A stretch of 35,952 bases of DNA from an uncultured bacterium (GTDB taxonomy: Bacteria > Verrucomicrobiota > Kiritimatiellia > PWTM01), in the NCBI GenBank assembly GCA_938005705.1, contig CALLML010000004.1, forward strand, positions 1 to 35,952. Direction: 5' to 3'. Numbering within the stretch: position 1 is the first letter of the stretch; each line of letters begins with the position of its first letter. The position numbers were made by a program, and so were the translations under genes. The notes under the pieces were generated by a model. The model was not told the origin of the DNA, searched no databases, and saw only the letters and a list, made by a program, of their open reading frames with translations. Positions 34,591 through 35,952 of the stretch are shown piece after piece.

Positions 34591-34788
34591 ATGAGCCTCT
34601 TCTGGATAGCGTACGAGAGGATCGGCTTACTGACGCTGGGCCTTCTGTTCTTCTGGGGAATTTCCGCCCGCGCCCTGCTCTCCTTGAATCGCGCCAGGCT
34701 CATTTCCGACCTCGAGTTTCTGGTTCTTGTCGCGGCCTTCGCCTGTGTGGGGCTTCACGCCTGGGTCCGCGGCGCGTTCTTTCCGTAA
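34591..34788 (+). CDS. Small two-helix membrane protein in the prophage
   Basis: This 65-residue protein has two hydrophobic helices (about 11-32 and 42-62) and short basic loops. A strong ribosome binding site GGAAGGAG (34574-34581) lies nine bases before the ATG. It is on the opposite strand to the tail genes and overlaps the tail end of the frameshifted chaperone. The size and topology would suit a holin-like lysis protein, but nothing more specific can be said, and a chance frame on the antisense strand cannot be excluded. Confidence 0.4.
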   Translation: MSLFWIAYERIGLLTLGLLFFWGISARALLSLNRARLISDLEFLVLVAAFACVGLHAWVRGAFFP

Positions 34789-35379
34789 GCGGTTCCAGCT
34801 TCGCCAACAGATCGCGCTCCATATAGGTCGGCTCGCCGAACTTACCGCCCCGGCGCACCCGCATGGCCGCCAAACACGCGAACGCTTCGGCGAGCGGTTC
34901 CGCCAGCGCCTCGGCGCGCCCCAGCCCATATTCCCGGCGGATCGCGTCGTAGAGCGTCAGCCACCAGCCGATTCCGCTAAAGGGGCCGGACCATCCTCCC
35001 CCTCGCCCGCGAGCGCCGGCGCAAAGGCGGCATCAATCAAGGCGGCGGCCCGCGGAACGATCTCGAGATAGGCCCTCGCCGGAAGCGCGCTCCACCAGGC
35101 GCGCGCCGCGTCCGCGAAATCCTCGCGCGCGGCGGCGGCAATCGCTTCCTCCGGCGGCATCGAAAGCAGCCAGAGGGCTTTGCCGGCCTCCTCGGGCGTG
35201 ATGGGCACATCGCGCGTGACGAAGGCGTTCCTGCTGCGGTCGAGCGCCATCGCGTGGCCCAGCGTCACGCGGTGAAGCTTCACGCCGTAGAACTCCGCCG
35301 GCGCCGGAGCGAAGGCTTCGAGAACCGTGCTCGGCGTGCCAGACGGTTGTTCCAGTTCGGCCTTACTCTTTGCGCTCAT
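34700..35379 (-). CDS. Tail assembly chaperone, -1 frameshift extended form
   Basis: Ribosomes slipping back one base at CCCTTTA would read 134 codons of the short form and then 92 codons of the -1 frame, giving 226 residues. The added part begins SGIGWWLTLYDAIRREYGLG and continues with AFACLAAMRVRRGGKFGEPTY, clearly protein-like and with the W-x-x-x-DAIxREYG pattern found in the second half of tail chaperones. It stops at TGA 34702-34700. The last 20 residues are very basic and may reflect decay of the original stop. Confidence 0.55.
34957..35379 (-). CDS. Prophage tail assembly chaperone, short form
   Basis: This 140-residue protein lies directly upstream of the tape-measure genes, where tailed phages keep the G/GT-type chaperone pair. 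It starts MSAKSKAELEQ, contains VKLHRVTLGHAMALDRSRNAF and the acidic, Ala-rich tail EGEDGPAPLAESAGG. GAGGAA eight bases before the ATG at 35379 is a good ribosome binding site. A slippery heptamer lies seven codons before its stop, which is expected to yield a longer product. Confidence 0.7.
   Translation of the reverse strand: MSAKSKAELEQPSGTPSTVLEAFAPAPAEFYGVKLHRVTLGHAMALDRSRNAFVTRDVPITPEEAGKALWLLSMPPEEAIAAAAREDFADAARAWWSALPARAYLEIVPRAAALIDAAFAPALAGEGEDGPAPLAESAGG
34978..34984 (-). promoter_or_regulatory. Programmed -1 ribosomal frameshift site CCCTTTA
   Basis: On the minus strand the heptamer C CCT TTA fits the X XXY YYZ rule, with zero-frame codons CCT (Pro) and TTA (Leu). After slipping, the tRNAs would pair with CCC and TTT. 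The zero-frame stop lies 18 bases downstream. G-rich, potentially pairing sequence follows in the -1 frame. This parallels GGGAAAG in lambda gpG-T. Confidence 0.6.
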
Positions 35380-35390
35380 CGGCAAATTCC

Positions 35391-35624
35391 TCACCCCATC
35401 GCGTGATACTTCGTCGCCTTGATCGAGAGCTTCTTCCAGCCGCGCTGCTCTCAGACCTTGTCGGCGCCCAGGCAGATGCACGCGACTCCGGCGATCTGGA
35501 TGTCGTCGCCGATGGCGGGTTCCGGCGTGCCGGTCTCGACGATCACCTCGATTTCCGCCTCGGTCTTCTGGTCGAAAATCGCCAGGCCGACGGTCTCGCC
35601 CTGGGCGGAGGTGAAGGAAAAAGT
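35391..35624 (-). pseudogene. Small prophage tail gene, C-terminal part, with in-frame TGA
   Basis: Minus-strand frame TFSFTSAQGETVGLAIFDQ, TEAEIEVIVETGTPEPAIGDDIQI, ADKV, then TGA (35453-35451), then EQRGWKKLSIKATKYHAMG and a normal stop at 35393-35391. The position of the TGA reads like a tryptophan (V-W-EQRGWKKL), and the sequence after it keeps the end pattern of small tail proteins. The N-terminal half is missing, cut at the junction near 35.62 kb. It lies just upstream of the tail chaperone in the right place for a tail tube or connector-type protein. Confidence 0.5.
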
Positions 35625-35952
35625 TCAGTCGGCCCTGGCGGATACGCCGTGGTTCAACGAGGTGAGCGCGGCGAAGCGGGCGGAGCTTTTGATGCGGATG
35701 CACGGGTTCCAGGCGTATGCGGCGGCGCAGTGGGAGGCGCTGCAAAGCCCGGAGGCGCGGGCGGCGTTCCCCTATCTGCAGTATGTGGCGGTTGGCGATG
35801 AGGCGACCAGGGACACCCACCGGGCGCTCGATGGGCTGATTCTGCCGGCCGATCATGATTTCTGGCAGGATCATTATCCGCCGTGGGAGTATAATTGCCG
35901 GTGCATGGTCGTGCCGATCAGCCAGGAGGAATACGACGAAGTTGTCGCCGCC
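35611..35952 (+). CDS. Mu gpF-like minor head protein, fragment running off the window
   Basis: At least 114 residues on the plus strand: WFNEVSAAKRAELLMRMHGFQAYAA, then FPYLQYVAVGDEATRDTHRAL, ADHDFWQDHYPPWEYNCRC. The D-x-x-TRxxHRAL and YPPxxYNCRC motifs identify the Mu F/SPP1 gp7 family of portal-associated head morphogenesis proteins. The usual N-terminal 100-200 residues are missing; upstream sequence is the tail gene on the other strand. The C-terminus lies beyond the window. The start shown (GTG 35611) is only a convenient limit. Confidence 0.75.
   Translation, partial: MKEKVQSALADTPWFNEVSAAKRAELLMRMHGFQAYAAAQWEALQSPEARAAFPYLQYVAVGDEATRDTHRALDGLILPADHDFWQDHYPPWEYNCRCMVVPISQEEYDEVVAA

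Noticed and set aside
35380-35874. N-terminal extension of the tail chaperone frame by 165 codons.
   Set aside because: It is Arg-rich shadow sequence antisense to the head protein fragment and out of frame with the small tail gene; the ribosome binding site is at 35379.

Overview
The window is GC-rich, gene-dense DNA from a Gram-negative bacterium. It carries an MlaEFD lipid-transport operon, an O-antigen type ABC exporter, ZnuABC and pieces of a type II secretion or pilus platform. Several traits suggest the PVC superphylum, most likely Kiritimatiellota or Verrucomicrobiota: a zinc-ribbon Ser/Thr kinase, a URO-D-like protein, the divergent NagA/NagB pair and dispersed TTCCAAG-n-CTTGGAA palindromes. 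This placement is an inference from gene style, not from a marker gene.

Layout, left to right. 1-163 is the 3' end of an unidentified gene. 734-4686 (+) is a tightly coupled operon: a PilM/PilN- or GspL-like protein, a PilO/GspM-like protein, and the permease and ATPase of a Wzm/Wzt polysaccharide exporter. 5049-5423 (+) encodes a small secreted proline-rich protein. 5514-7235 (-) is recN. 12138-7432 (-) is a six-gene operon with overlapping start and stop codons: small membrane protein, HIT protein, a protein made of repeated LWPLY-like motifs, mlaE, mlaF and mlaD. 14997-12601 (-) is hypF standing alone. 15324-15735 holds a decayed transposase. 15939-19313 (+) is trkA-trkH-GNAT. 21926-19352 (-) is znuA-znuC-znuB, divergent from a Fur/Zur-family regulator (22086-22547). 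22906-23328 (+) is a nucleoside deoxyribosyltransferase-like protein. 25695-23447 (-) is rpmE-prfA-prmC. 25794-27895 (+) is nagA-like and nagB-like. 30053-27939 (-) is a zinc-ribbon Ser/Thr kinase. 30196-31290 (+) is a URO-D family protein, and 31810-31217 (-) is a uracil/hypoxanthine DNA glycosylase-like protein.

From about 31.87 kb to the right end the DNA is mobile and decayed: an internally deleted IS30 transposase, a perfect 27-bp inverted repeat carrying DnaA-box-like sequences, a hairpin-rich non-coding stretch, and a rearranged tailed-prophage remnant. The remnant has tape-measure genes, a tail assembly chaperone with a -1 frameshift site, the end of a small tail gene, and a Mu F-like head protein on the opposite strand that runs off the window.

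Systems of most interest: (1) the LWPLY-repeat protein translationally locked into an Mla operon, a candidate envelope lipid-transport partner; (2) coupling of a PilM/N-PilO type inner-membrane platform to a Wzm/Wzt exporter; (3) paired palindromes with a fixed 32-bp phase, two complete copies and one interrupted copy; (4) the prophage CCCTTTA slippery heptamer; (5) two in-frame stop codons in prophage genes, one at a position that reads like tryptophan.
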